From the NCBI GenBank assembly GCA_963788185.1, contig CAWBGE010000012.1, positions 420,137 to 484,136 on the forward strand: a stretch of 64,000 nt of DNA. The letters are read 5' to 3'. Shown here in pieces: positions 43,429 to 55,558 of the stretch (positions within the stretch are counted from its first letter, which is position 1; every line of letters starts with the position of its first letter). The notes beneath the pieces are model-generated. The model was not told where the DNA came from, did no database searches, and saw nothing but the letters and a program-made list of their open reading frames with translations. The position numbers and the translations under genes are program-made. Source of the stretch: CAIWHR01 sp963788185 (GTDB taxonomy: Bacteria > Pseudomonadota > Gammaproteobacteria > Burkholderiales > Casimicrobiaceae).

Positions 43429-44472
43429 TCAGGACGTAGTACCGGCGATTTGCGCCTGTGGCTCGAGCTCGTCGAGCAAGCCGAGCAAGGGACCCAGCGC
43501 GTTGTAGCGCGCGCAGGCGCCGCGCAGATACGCCATCACCTGTGGCATGTCGGCAAGGTATTGCGTCTTGCCGTCGCGGTGTGCGAGGCGCGCGAAGATC
43601 CCCAGCACCTTCAGCTGCCGCTGCACGCCCATCCACTCGAAGTCGCGCCAGAAGTTGCCGAAGTCCGCGTCGACGGGCAGGCCCGCGCGCCGGGCCCGCT
43701 CCCAGTACCGCACCACCCAGTCGACCTGCCGCTCCTCGCTCCAGGCGATGTACGCGTCTCGCAGCAGCGACACGAGGTCGTAGGTGATCGGGCCCACGAC
43801 GGCATCCTGGAAATCGAGGACGCCGGGGTTTTCATCGCACACCATCAGGTTGCGCGAGTGGTAGTCGCGGTGGACGAACACGCGCGGCTGCGCGAGGTTG
43901 TTGTCGAGGATCAGGCGAAAGGCCTGCGCGAGGGTGGTGGACTGCGCGACCGACGGCGTCGCGCAGAGATGCCGCCCGACGAACCAGTCGGGGAAGAGGT
44001 CGAGTTCGCGGGTGAGCAGCGCTTCGTCGTACGCCGGCAATTCGCCGTCCTTCGTTGCCAGTTGCCAGCGAATCAGCGCGTCGATCGCATCGGAGTAGAG
44101 CTGCGGCGCGCGACGTTCGTCGAGCGCCGACAGGTAGGTGCGATCGCCCAGGTCGGACAACAGCAGGAATCCGCGCGCAAGGTCGGCGCCGAGCACCGAG
44201 GGCGCGTTGACGTTCGCGGCCCGGAGCAGCCCTGCGATGTGGACGAATGGCGCGCAGTCCTCCATCGGCGGGGGCGCGTCCATGCCGATCAGCGTTGCCG
44301 TCGGAGCGAGCGCGTGCGGTCGCGCGAGCGCAGCCCGAAAGTAGCGGCGAAAACTGGCGTCGGCCGATGCGGGCGCGACCGTGAAGGCGCGCGTGCCCAG
44401 CACGTCGGCGATCCAGTCGGTCAGCAGTCGAAGGCGCGCGTCGGCGCGCGGCGCGGATCCTGCAGTTTGCAT
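43429..44472 (-). CDS. amgK: Anomeric MurNAc/GlcNAc kinase AmgK
   Basis: The 347-residue phosphotransferase of the aminoglycoside-kinase fold phosphorylates MurNAc at the anomeric position. The N-terminus resembles AmgK (LLTDWIADVL, SADASFRRYFRA), the catalytic loop is VFVHRDYHSRNLM near residue 208 and the metal-binding motif VLDFQDAVVGP follows. ATG 44472 (MQTAGSAPR) starts the family sequence; the upstream extension of the frame crosses the lptD promoter and was rejected. It forms an operon with murU and prlC. Confidence 0.9.
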   Translation of the reverse strand: MQTAGSAPRADARLRLLTDWIADVLGTRAFTVAPASADASFRRYFRAALARPHALAPTATLIGMDAPPPMEDCAPFVHIAGLLRAANVNAPSVLGADLARGFLLLSDLGDRTYLSALDERRAPQLYSDAIDALIRWQLATKDGELPAYDEALLTRELDLFPDWFVGRHLCATPSVAQSTTLAQAFRLILDNNLAQPRVFVHRDYHSRNLMVCDENPGVLDFQDAVVGPITYDLVSLLRDAYIAWSEERQVDWVVRYWERARRAGLPVDADFGNFWRDFEWMGVQRQLKVLGIFARLAHRDGKTQYLADMPQVMAYLRGACARYNALGPLLGLLDELEPQAQIAGTTS

Positions 44473-44564
44473 TGCGGGGATGCTGGTGGGGCCCGACGCC
44501 CGACGCGGCGCGCGCCCGGCGGCGACATCCGGAAGGCGCGCGCGGCCGCCGCGGCGGGGCACGT

Positions 44565-44582
44565 TAGAATGCGCAATTCTAG
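44565..44582. promoter_or_regulatory. Overlapping divergent -10 boxes / inverted repeat between amgK and lptD
   Basis: TAGAAT (44565-44570, plus strand) and ATTCTA (44577-44582, which reads TAGAAT on the minus strand) flank GCGCAA with its centre between the two genes. The first could serve lptD (ATG 44631), the second amgK (ATG 44472). Whether these are promoters or an operator palindrome cannot be decided by eye. Confidence 0.45.
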
Positions 44583-44630
44583 CATTCGCACCGGCCTTCG
44601 ATTCTCGCGTCCCAGGTCCCACCCTCGCGC

Positions 44631-46988
44631 ATGAAACTCCGCTTCACGCCGATCACGCTGGCACTGCTCGCCCTGCTTGCGATGCCGTCGGCATCGGCGC
44701 AGTCGGCAGCTGACGAATCCGCGACGCTGCCCGCGCCCGCGCTGAAGTCGGTGCCGCAGCTGACGGCGCCGTCGTCGCGCCGAGCCTCCGCGTCGGCGCC
44801 GTCGGGCGAAACGTTGCCCGGAGCGCCGCTGAAGCTCGCGCCGCTCGATCCGGGCGCCGGGCCGGTGTATTTCCGTGCCGATCGCATGCAAGGCGTGTCG
44901 GAGAAATTCGTCGAGGCCGAGGGCCATGTCGAGCTGCGTACGCGCCGCGAGACGGTGCGGGCCGACTGGCTGCATTACGACCTCGTCGCCGACGAAGTCT
45001 GGGGCAAGGGCGACGTGATGCTTCGCCGCGGAATCGACTGGATCACGGGCCCCGAGACGCGTTACAACCGCGACACCGAAACAGGGTTCTTTCGCGAGCC
45101 GCATTTCTACGTCGGGGAGAACGGCGCGCACGGCTCGGCGGCCGAGTTGCGCTTCTCGGGCCCCCAGCGCTTCGACGCGACCGACGCCCGCTACACGACC
45201 TGCGTGGCGCCGCGCGAGGATTGGTACATCCGGATGAACGAACTCGAGGTCGACCAGTCGCGCATGGTCGGCACCGGACGCGATGCGACACTGTATTTTC
45301 TCGGGGCGCCGATCGGCTACACGCCCTGGTTCGAGTTTCCGCTGTCCGGGCAGCGCAAGTCGGGTTTCCTGATGCCGACGCTGGGTTCCTCGGGCAGCCG
45401 CGGCTTCGAAACGGCCGTTCCCTATTACCTCAATCTCGCGCCCGATTACGACGCGACGATCACGCCGCGCATCATGACCAAGCGCGGGGTGCAGCTCGGC
45501 GCCCAGTTTCGCTACCTGCGCGAGACATTTACCGGCGAGATGAACGGCGCATACCTGAACAACGATCGGGTGACCGGCACCAATCGCTATGCGCTGTCGT
45601 GGAAGCACAACCAGAATCTCGACGCGGTACCCGGGCTTGCCGCGTACTGGAACCTCAACAAGGTGTCGGACGACACGTACTTCTCCGACCTGTCCGACCG
45701 CATCGCGTTCACGTCGCAGACTTCGCTGCCGCGCGAGGGAGGCGTCGTCTGGACGCAGGGACCGCTTTCGCTGCTCGTCCGCGCGCAGGCATTCCAGACG
45801 CTGAACGACCCGACGGCGCCGCCGGCGACGCCGTCCTACAACCGCCTGCCGCAGGTGGTGGCGAGGCTCGCCGAGACCGAGTGGGCCGGACTCGACTTCG
45901 AACTCACCGCCGACGTCACGCGCTTCAGGCAGTCGGCGCTGCGCGAGGGCGACCGGTTCTACGCCTACCCGACCGTCGCATGGTCGCGGCATGGCGCGGC
46001 ATGGTTCTTCACCGCGCGCGGCGGCGTGCATGCGCGGCATTACGCCCTCGACCCGGATGCGTCGACCGCGTCGTCGCTGGGGGTCACGATTCCCATCGCC
46101 AGCGTCGATGCGGGCCTCATCTTCGAGCGCGACGGTTCCGCGTTCGGAGAGCGCTTCGTGCAGACGCTGGAGCCGCGGGCGTTCTACACCTGGATCCCCT
46201 ATCGCGACCAGAGCGCGATCCCGAATTTCGACAGCGCGGTGGACGACTTCACTTTCGGGCAACTGTTCACCGAGAACCGCTACCTGGGCAACGACCGGAT
46301 CGGCGACGCGAGCCAGCTCACGCTGGCGGTGACATCGCGCATCCTCGATCCGGGCAACGGCGCGGAGCGGCTGCGGCTTGCGCTGGGCCAGCGCCTGTAT
46401 TTTTCGGATCAGAAGGTCACGCTCACCGAGACGCCGCGGTCGGCGTCGTCGTCGGATCTGCTTCTGGGCGCCGAGGGGCGGCTGTCCGATGTCTGGTCGC
46501 TGGCGGGCCTGCTCCAGTTCAATCTCGATACGGCCAACACCGAGCGGCTCAACCTGGGCGCGCGCTATACGCCTGCTCCGGGCAAGGTGTTCAACGCGAG
46601 CTATCGTTACAACCCCAACCTCGCCGACCCGTCCGGCGGCACCGAGTCGCTGAAGCAATTCGACCTGTCGACGCAGTGGCCGCTCGGCGACAACTGGTCG
46701 CTCCTCGGGCGCTGGAACTACTCGCTGGTCGACGGCAAGACGCTGGAGGGCGTCGCAGGCGTCGAGTACAATGGCGGTTGCTGGGTGGTGCGAGTGGTCG
46801 GCCAGCGTTTGGCCACCACGACGCAGACGACCACCACTTCGGTGTACGCGCAACTCGAGTTGAACGGGCTTGCGCGCTTCGGGACCAGCCCGCTCGAGCT
46901 TCTGCGGCGCACGGTTCCCGGCTACCGGCAGACGAACCAGCCGCTGTCCTCACAGCGCGAATCCGCCGAGGGCTTTGCGGAATTTTGA
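44631..46988 (+). CDS. lptD: LPS-assembly protein LptD
   Basis: The 785-residue outer-membrane translocon inserts lipopolysaccharide into the outer leaflet with LptE. A signal peptide (1-23, SASAQ) and a low-complexity linker (to about 75) precede the periplasmic OstA/LptA-like jellyroll (VYFRADRMQGVSEKFVEAEGHVELRTRRE). The large beta-barrel domain follows (FEFPLSGQRKSGFLMPTLGSS and onward), ending in a long strand-rich C-terminus. The N-terminal linker is Pro/Ser-rich and longer than in E. coli. surA follows 24 bp later. Confidence 0.95.
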   Translation: MKLRFTPITLALLALLAMPSASAQSAADESATLPAPALKSVPQLTAPSSRRASASAPSGETLPGAPLKLAPLDPGAGPVYFRADRMQGVSEKFVEAEGHVELRTRRETVRADWLHYDLVADEVWGKGDVMLRRGIDWITGPETRYNRDTETGFFREPHFYVGENGAHGSAAELRFSGPQRFDATDARYTTCVAPREDWYIRMNELEVDQSRMVGTGRDATLYFLGAPIGYTPWFEFPLSGQRKSGFLMPTLGSSGSRGFETAVPYYLNLAPDYDATITPRIMTKRGVQLGAQFRYLRETFTGEMNGAYLNNDRVTGTNRYALSWKHNQNLDAVPGLAAYWNLNKVSDDTYFSDLSDRIAFTSQTSLPREGGVVWTQGPLSLLVRAQAFQTLNDPTAPPATPSYNRLPQVVARLAETEWAGLDFELTADVTRFRQSALREGDRFYAYPTVAWSRHGAAWFFTARGGVHARHYALDPDASTASSLGVTIPIASVDAGLIFERDGSAFGERFVQTLEPRAFYTWIPYRDQSAIPNFDSAVDDFTFGQLFTENRYLGNDRIGDASQLTLAVTSRILDPGNGAERLRLALGQRLYFSDQKVTLTETPRSASSSDLLLGAEGRLSDVWSLAGLLQFNLDTANTERLNLGARYTPAPGKVFNASYRYNPNLADPSGGTESLKQFDLSTQWPLGDNWSLLGRWNYSLVDGKTLEGVAGVEYNGGCWVVRVVGQRLATTTQTTTTSVYAQLELNGLARFGTSPLELLRRTVPGYRQTNQPLSSQRESAEGFAEF

Positions 46989-47012
46989 TAGAGGCACAAC
47001 GAGAGGTCTGCG

Positions 47013-48371
47013 ATGATCGCTTCACCATTCCTGTTGCGCGCCGTTGCCGCGGTTATCGCCGCGGCGGGGGCATGCCTGGCCATGGCGCAGGCGCCCCGTG
47101 TCCCGGCGGCGCCTCCGGCTGCCCGCCCGTCGGCGTCGCTCGAGCGCATCGTGCCGCTGGAACGCGTCGTGGCCATCGTCAACGACGAGGCGATCACGCA
47201 GTGGGAGATCAACGAGCAGAGGCGCACGGCGCTGGCGCAGATGAAGGCGCAGAAGGTGGCCCCGCCCGCGCCGGACGTGCTGGAGAAGCAACTGCTCGAT
47301 CGCCTCGTCACCGAGCGCATCCTCCAGCAGTTTGCCAGGGACACCGGTGTGCGCGTCGACGACCTGCAGGTCGAGCGGACGATCCAGCGCATCGCCCAGG
47401 AAAACAAGCTGACGCCGGAGACTTTTCGCAAGGCCGTCGAAGCCGAAGGCATCACCTACGCGAAGTACCGAGAGGACATCCGCAACGAAATCGTGGTCCA
47501 GCGCCTGCGCGACCGCGAAGTCGATTCGCGCATCTCGGTGAGCGATGCGGAAGTCGCCAATTTCCTCGCGACCGCGGCCGCGCAGACAGGCGGCGATGCC
47601 GAGTACCGCTTGTCGCACATTCTGGTGGTCGTGCCCGAGCAGGCCACGCCCGACCAGATCGAGGCCAAGCGCCGGCGTGCCGAGGAAGCGTTGAAGCAGA
47701 TTCGCGAAGGCGTCGATTTTGCGCAGGTTGCCGCAGGCTACTCCGACGCCCCCGACGCGTTGCAGGGAGGCAGTCTGGGATGGCGCGCCGCCGCCCGCCT
47801 GCCGACGGCGTTCGCGGAACCCGTGCGGTCGCTGAAGCCGGGCGAAACCTCGCCCGTGCTGCGTTCGGCCAGCGGCTTTCACATCGTCAAGCTCCAGGAA
47901 ACGCGTGACCGCAACGCGCCGACCGTCGTCGAGCAGACGCGGGCACGCCACATCCTGATCAAGGTCAGCGAGATCGCGTCGGAATCCGAAGCCAGGATCA
48001 GGATCGATCGCATCAAGGAGCGGATCGATCTCGGCGGGCGTTTCGACGATCAGGCCAAGCTCAACTCCGAGGACGGCTCCGCGGCCAAGGGCGGCGATCT
48101 GGGTTGGCTGTCGCCCGGCGACACCGTGCCCGATTTCGAGCAGGCGATGAACAAGCTCAAGATCGACGAGATATCGGCCCCGGTGCGCTCCCCGTTCGGC
48201 TGGCACCTGATCCAGGTGATGGAGCGGCGGACGCAGGACGTCACCGCCGACCGCAAGCGGGACCAGGCGCGGATGGCGATGCGGCAGCGCAAGTCCGACG
48301 AGGCGTTCCAGGACTGGATCCGCCAGATGCGCGACAGATCGTACGTCGAGTACAAGAGCGAAGAGCGCTGA
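47013..48371 (+). CDS. surA: Periplasmic chaperone / peptidyl-prolyl isomerase SurA
   Basis: The 452-residue chaperone delivers outer-membrane proteins, including LptD, to the Bam complex. It has a signal peptide (1-27), an N-terminal chaperone domain (ERVVAIVNDEAITQWEINEQ, about 49-68), and two parvulin domains beginning at about 197 (YRLSHILVVVPEQ) and 308 (TRARHILIKVSEI). A C-terminal helix follows. lptD-surA adjacency is conserved; the usual next genes pdxA and rsmA/ksgA are absent here and a convergent GNAT gene follows instead. Confidence 0.95.
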   Translation: MIASPFLLRAVAAVIAAAGACLAMAQAPRVPAAPPAARPSASLERIVPLERVVAIVNDEAITQWEINEQRRTALAQMKAQKVAPPAPDVLEKQLLDRLVTERILQQFARDTGVRVDDLQVERTIQRIAQENKLTPETFRKAVEAEGITYAKYREDIRNEIVVQRLRDREVDSRISVSDAEVANFLATAAAQTGGDAEYRLSHILVVVPEQATPDQIEAKRRRAEEALKQIREGVDFAQVAAGYSDAPDALQGGSLGWRAAARLPTAFAEPVRSLKPGETSPVLRSASGFHIVKLQETRDRNAPTVVEQTRARHILIKVSEIASESEARIRIDRIKERIDLGGRFDDQAKLNSEDGSAAKGGDLGWLSPGDTVPDFEQAMNKLKIDEISAPVRSPFGWHLIQVMERRTQDVTADRKRDQARMAMRQRKSDEAFQDWIRQMRDRSYVEYKSEER

Positions 48372-48389
48372 ACGCCCTCGCCACGCCCG

Positions 48390-48920
48390 TCAGCGGGGCA
48401 GCGCGTCGCGCGCCAGCTCCTTCTCCATCACCGCGCAGGCGATGTGTATGCCGGGCGCGGGTTCATGCCGGTCGAGCGCCACCTGTCGGAACCCCAGCGC
48501 CAGGTAGAACGGCACTGCGTTGAGCGAGGCATCGGCGACGAGCCAGCGCAGGTCGCATTTTTGTGCGACGGCTTCGAGTGCCTGCGCGAGCGCCCGTCCG
48601 ATCCCTCGCCGCTCGTAGTCGGGCTCGATGTAGATCGCCTCGACGACGCCTTCCTGCGGATGCAGCTGCCCGAAGCCGACGACGCGCGATTCCGCGTCGC
48701 GGGTGACCGCCACCAGCATCGATCGCGACTGCATCGCCTCGACGCAGCTTGCCACCGTCATGCGGCTCACCCAGGTGTCGATCTCGTCTTCGGAGTAGTG
48801 CGAAGCCGCCGAGATGCGGACCGCCCGCGTGTGGACGGAAACGATTGCTTCGGCATCGGCACGGTGTGCCGCCCGCAGCGCGATTCCTTCGGGGAGCGAC
48901 GTCTGACCGGTCAGCGGCAT
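48390..48920 (-). CDS. GNAT-family N-acetyltransferase
   Basis: The 176-residue product is a single GNAT domain with the acetyl-CoA loop YERRGIGRALAQAL (about 112-125), preceded by EAIYIEPD (motif A strand), and the C-terminal NAVPFYLALGFRQV. The acceptor substrate is unknown. Its neighbours give no hint: it is convergent with surA and followed upstream by a DUF3460 gene on the same strand. Confidence 0.87.
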   Translation of the reverse strand: MPLTGQTSLPEGIALRAAHRADAEAIVSVHTRAVRISAASHYSEDEIDTWVSRMTVASCVEAMQSRSMLVAVTRDAESRVVGFGQLHPQEGVVEAIYIEPDYERRGIGRALAQALEAVAQKCDLRWLVADASLNAVPFYLALGFRQVALDRHEPAPGIHIACAVMEKELARDALPR

Positions 48921-48948
48921 GGTGGAATGCCTGCGAATATGGCTTGCG

Positions 48949-49149
48949 CTACTCGTCCTGATAGACGTACGCGCGCTGCGGTACCCGCGCCTCGTCCATC
49001 TCCCGGCCCAGCGCGAGCTCCTCCGGGCGCTTGTCCCACCAGATCGCGCGCCCCTGCTGCTGTTGCTGCGCGAGTTCGGGTTTCTTCTCCAGCAGTTCGC
49101 GCATGAAGCGGGTGTGGTCGGAGACGTAGTGGCGGGAGGGAAGCATCAT
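48949..49149 (-). CDS. Small DUF3460-family protein
   Basis: The 66-residue product matches the short betaproteobacterial family DUF3460: HYVSDHTRFMRELLEKKPEL, then a Gln run, GRAIWWDKRPEELALG and the C-terminal VPQRAYVYQ. It is charged, soluble and of unknown function. Two adjacent ATGs (49149 and 49146) are possible; the first has AAGG at suitable spacing. It lies 28 bp upstream of the GNAT gene and 43 bp after the RlmL-like gene, all on the minus strand. Confidence 0.85.
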   Translation of the reverse strand: MMLPSRHYVSDHTRFMRELLEKKPELAQQQQQGRAIWWDKRPEELALGREMDEARVPQRAYVYQDE

Positions 49150-49192
49150 GGCGCGACCTTGGGTGTGAACACTAACTGCCGCACGGCCAATT

Positions 49193-50374
49193 CTAGCAGC
49201 CCGGGGGGCGTGCAACGCGCTCCGGGCGACCGGCGACGATGTCGAATCGAAACAGGCGGCACTCGATGTTGCCGTTGTAGAGCGGCGTCTTGCGCGAGGG
49301 CTTCAAGCCGATCAGCTTCGCGAGCCGCAGGTCGCCGGTGAAAAGGCACGCCGTCCAGCCGGCAAATCGCTGTTTCAGCGCGTCGCCCAGCTTCGGGTAC
49401 ATCGCGGCAAGCGCGGCATCGTTGTCGAGGCGCACGCCGTACGGCGGATTGGTGACGATGATGCCCGTCGTTGCGGGGGCGGCGCGAAGGAGCGCGTCGG
49501 CTTCCTCGATCTGCAGCCACTCGGCGACACCGGCCGCCGCCGCATTGGCGCGGCACTGCGCCATCGCGCGCGGATCGCTGTCGCTCGCCACGATCGCGAC
49601 TGCGGCAGGGGCGGCGCGAACCCGGTCGCGCGCACGCTGCCGGATTCGTTGCCACGTCGGCCCGTCGAACCAGCAGAGCTTCTGGAAGCCGAAGGTACGC
49701 GCGAGGCCCGGGGCACGATCGGCGGCGACGAGCGCCGCTTCGATCGCGATGGTGCCGCTGCCGCACATGGGGTCGAGCAGCGGCGTGCCCGGCGTCCAGC
49801 CGGCCAGCGCGAGGAGACCGGCGGCGAGGTTCTCGCGCAGCGGCGCCACGTCGACATCGCGGCGGTAGCCGCGCTTGAACAGCGGTTCGCCCGAAGTGTC
49901 GAGATAGATCGTCGCCTCGCGGTCGGTCAAATAAGCATGCACGCGCACGTCGGGCCGCTCCTTGTCGACCGACGGCCGCGTCCCGCCGGACTCGCGGAAG
50001 CGGTCGCAGACCGCGTCCTTGACCTTCAGCGTCGCGAATTCAAGGCTTTGCAGCGGCGATCGGGTCGCGGCAAGATCGACGCGCAGCGTGCGCCCGACGG
50101 TGAAGTGTGCGGGCCAGTCGACGCCCTTGACCAGCCGGTAGAGTTCGTCCTCGTCGCGGTAGCGGCCGTGCGCCACCTGCCAGAGGATGCGGCTGGCGAG
50201 GCGCGATTCGAGGTTGGCGTGCAGCACGAGTTCGCGCGGCCCCGAGAACGAAACGCCGCCTTCGGCCGGCGTGACGTACTGTCCGCCGAGCGCTTCCAGC
50301 TCTGCCGCCAGCGGTGTTTCGAGGCCGCGAGGACAGGGCGCGAAGAACCGGTCGAGGGGTGCGGGCGCGGTCAC
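49193..50374 (-). CDS. THUMP-domain class I rRNA methyltransferase (RlmL N-terminal type)
   Basis: The 393-residue protein has an N-terminal ferredoxin-like/THUMP region (to about residue 165) and a Rossmann methyltransferase domain. SAM motif I is LLDPMCGSGTIAIEAALVA near 207, and the amino-methylase motif TNPPYG is near 316. It corresponds to the RlmL half of E. coli RlmKL, which forms m2G2445 in 23S rRNA; the RlmK half is absent. The start is GTG 50374, overlapping the stop of the upstream permease gene by 4 bp. Confidence 0.88.
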   Translation of the reverse strand: MTAPAPLDRFFAPCPRGLETPLAAELEALGGQYVTPAEGGVSFSGPRELVLHANLESRLASRILWQVAHGRYRDEDELYRLVKGVDWPAHFTVGRTLRVDLAATRSPLQSLEFATLKVKDAVCDRFRESGGTRPSVDKERPDVRVHAYLTDREATIYLDTSGEPLFKRGYRRDVDVAPLRENLAAGLLALAGWTPGTPLLDPMCGSGTIAIEAALVAADRAPGLARTFGFQKLCWFDGPTWQRIRQRARDRVRAAPAAVAIVASDSDPRAMAQCRANAAAAGVAEWLQIEEADALLRAAPATTGIIVTNPPYGVRLDNDAALAAMYPKLGDALKQRFAGWTACLFTGDLRLAKLIGLKPSRKTPLYNGNIECRLFRFDIVAGRPERVARPPGC

Positions 50375-51159
50375 TTGAGCAGACGCCGGCGCGTGAGCAC
50401 CAGCGCGGCGAAATAGGCGGCGCAGGCATAGGCAAACAGCACGGCGATGTGCAGTGGAATGCCGCTCGGCACCCTGCCCATCAGCAGCGGGCGCGCGAGA
50501 TCGATGGCGTGCTTCAACGGCAGGAACTCGGCCACTCCGGAGAGCGCGGCCGGCATCTGGTCGACCGGGAAGAAAACGCCGGACAGCAGCAGCATCGGCG
50601 TCAGCACCAGCGTGAAGAAATAGGTGAAGAAGTCATAGCTCGGCGCGAGCGCGTTCATGATGAGCCCGAATGCGCCGAAAGTCAGGCCGACGACGAAGCC
50701 CAGCGGAATGATCCACAGCGCGAGCCATGAATGACCGTAGCCCAGCGCCATGATCACCGCCAGGATCGCCGTGGTGGAGATCACGGCTTTCGATGCTGCC
50801 CAGAGCCACTCGGCGAACAGCACGTCGTCGAGCGACAGCGGCGCATTGATGATCGCCTCCCAGGTACGCTGAACGTGCATGCGCGAGAAAGCCGAGTACA
50901 TCGCCTCGAAGCTCGACGTGAACATCGCGCTCTGGCACACCATGCCGGTACCGATGAATGCGATGTACGTCATTCCGCCGACCTCGGGGACGAAAGCGCC
51001 GATGCCGTAGCCCAGTGCCAGCATGTAGAGCAGTGGGTCGGCGATGTTGCCGAGCACGCTGGCGAAGGCGAGCTTCTTCCAGACCAGCAGGTTGCGCCGC
51101 CATACGGCGAACCAGCGCAGCGAGATCTCGGGGGGGTACAGCAGGGAGCGGGCTATCAT
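50371..51159 (-). CDS. ABC-2 type transporter permease (NodJ-like)
   Basis: The 262-residue polytopic protein has six hydrophobic segments and the ABC-2 features of NodJ-type exporters (RRNLLVWKKLAFASVLGNIADPLLYMLALGYGIG; FTYFFTLVLTPMLLLSGVFFPVDQMP). NodI-type ATPases normally sit immediately upstream, but none is encoded here or elsewhere in the window. Upstream lies the divergent PLP-enzyme pair. The export substrate is unknown. It is translationally coupled to the RlmL-like gene (GTGA overlap). Confidence 0.88.
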   Translation of the reverse strand: MIARSLLYPPEISLRWFAVWRRNLLVWKKLAFASVLGNIADPLLYMLALGYGIGAFVPEVGGMTYIAFIGTGMVCQSAMFTSSFEAMYSAFSRMHVQRTWEAIINAPLSLDDVLFAEWLWAASKAVISTTAILAVIMALGYGHSWLALWIIPLGFVVGLTFGAFGLIMNALAPSYDFFTYFFTLVLTPMLLLSGVFFPVDQMPAALSGVAEFLPLKHAIDLARPLLMGRVPSGIPLHIAVLFAYACAAYFAALVLTRRRLLK

Positions 51160-51325
51160 CGGGATGCGGGCGCGACGGGTTGATCGACGAGTATAACGTG
51201 CCGCCGGCTGCGGCCCCAGCCGCGGCTGCCGGCGGAAGGTCGGCGCCGTCGTGGCGCCGGAGGGCCGCTGCCCGGTGTGCGAAAATGCGACCCCACAGGA
51301 TGAATTTCCGGAAGGGGAATCGGCG

Positions 51326-54168
<2,843 letters not shown>

Positions 54169-54232
54169 CGTTGTGGCCAACCGGCGCGCGAAAGGATGCG
54201 AGACCGACTGAAGCGCGTCCTGTTCTCCCCGC

Positions 54233-55540
54233 CTAAAACTTCCAGTTGAAGTTGGTGCTGACGAAGAACATTCCGACGTTGTCGTAGGACCCGATCAGGT
54301 TGCCACGGCCGCCGAGTACGACCGGGGTATCCGATGGCCTGTTGACGTCCAGGCTGCCGCCGTAGACATACTCGCCGGAGACGCCCCACGAGAACGACTT
54401 GCTCTCCTGCTTCTGCGCACCGATGCCGAACCGCCACGCCGAGTTCGCCGGGAGCATCGGCGAAACCGGGTTGTCCTGGAACTCGGAATCGTAGGCCACG
54501 CCGAAATTGAGGCGCCAGGGCGCATCCATCTTGTACTGCGCACCCGCAGCGACGTGCCAGGTGTCCTTGAAGTCGAGATCTTTCGTGAGGCTCACGGGAT
54601 TGGCCGACTCGACACCCACCTCCACGTAGCCGAACTTCGACCACTGCTGCCAGCCCACGCTTCCAAGCAGCGCCCAGCGATCATCGATCTCATGGTAGAC
54701 GCTTGCGTTGACCCCCTGCGGCACCGTCATGCCGAGATTGATGTTCGCGTTGTTCAGACCACGATTGGTGATCAGGGCATCGAGGGGACGCGACAGCCCG
54801 GTGAACGCCGGCGGGGACGAGAAGTCGAGTTTGATCTGCGAGTTCCACGCCAGCCCGAACCGGGTGCGGGCGCTCGGCTCGTAGAGAACGCCGAGCGTTC
54901 CGCCGAAGCCCCACTCGTAGTCGTCGACCACCAGCATTCCGTCGGAGCCGCCGAGGTTGTTGACGGCCACTTGGGCCCGGAGCTTGCCGTACATCGCATT
55001 CACGCTCGCGCCCACCGACCATTCCCGGTTCAGGCGATAGGCGATGGAGGGCACGAACGACAAACCGACCAGCGCGCCTTCCTGGATGTAGTAACGGCCG
55101 ACCCAGTCGGAGTCGTAGTTCAGGGAGAGACCGAAATTGCCCGTCGCGGCAAATCCGAGCTTCAAGTCCGGCGACGCGCTGTACGAGTAGAAGAAGCCGC
55201 CTCCTGGGAACCAGCCGACGGGATTGCCGCCATCGCCGTTGCCCAGTCCGGGCGACGTGCCCTGTCCGATGGTGAATCCCACGTCGCCATACAAGGCCTG
55301 AAGCGCGGCAGTCGTCTGCGTGCCCTCAAGGCGAGTCATGCCCGCCGGGTTGGTGAACACGGTCGACGCGTCCTGTGCACGGGCGGTATACCCCGCCGAT
55401 GCAAGGCCGACATCCTCGGTCCCGATTTCGTAGAGTAACAGCCCACCCCCGATTGCCGGCGTCGCGGCGATAGCGCCCGCACTGGCGAGTGCGCACGCAA
55501 GCGCCGTGCGCACCATGCGCAATTCGCAATTTCTTTTCAT
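54233..55540 (-). CDS. OmpP1/FadL-family outer-membrane porin
   Basis: The 435-residue product has a signal peptide (about 1-26), the FadL-type N-terminal plug (GLASAGYTARAQDASTVFTNPAGMTRL with the NPAG element near 63) and a 14-strand barrel ending in the aromatic FVSTNFNWKF. FadL relatives take up long-chain fatty acids or other hydrophobic compounds; specificity is not evident. A strong ribosome site (GGAGG) precedes the ATG, 18 bp after the DUF2950 stop, so it is probably the last gene of the DUF3300-DUF2950 operon. Confidence 0.9.
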   Translation of the reverse strand: MKRNCELRMVRTALACALASAGAIAATPAIGGGLLLYEIGTEDVGLASAGYTARAQDASTVFTNPAGMTRLEGTQTTAALQALYGDVGFTIGQGTSPGLGNGDGGNPVGWFPGGGFFYSYSASPDLKLGFAATGNFGLSLNYDSDWVGRYYIQEGALVGLSFVPSIAYRLNREWSVGASVNAMYGKLRAQVAVNNLGGSDGMLVVDDYEWGFGGTLGVLYEPSARTRFGLAWNSQIKLDFSSPPAFTGLSRPLDALITNRGLNNANINLGMTVPQGVNASVYHEIDDRWALLGSVGWQQWSKFGYVEVGVESANPVSLTKDLDFKDTWHVAAGAQYKMDAPWRLNFGVAYDSEFQDNPVSPMLPANSAWRFGIGAQKQESKSFSWGVSGEYVYGGSLDVNRPSDTPVVLGGRGNLIGSYDNVGMFFVSTNFNWKF

Positions 55541-55558
55541 GTCTTTTCCTCCGGCATC

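Noticed and set aside
47013..48371. pdxA or rsmA (ksgA) following surA
   Set aside because: The sequence after surA is a convergent GNAT gene; neither neighbour is present in the window.
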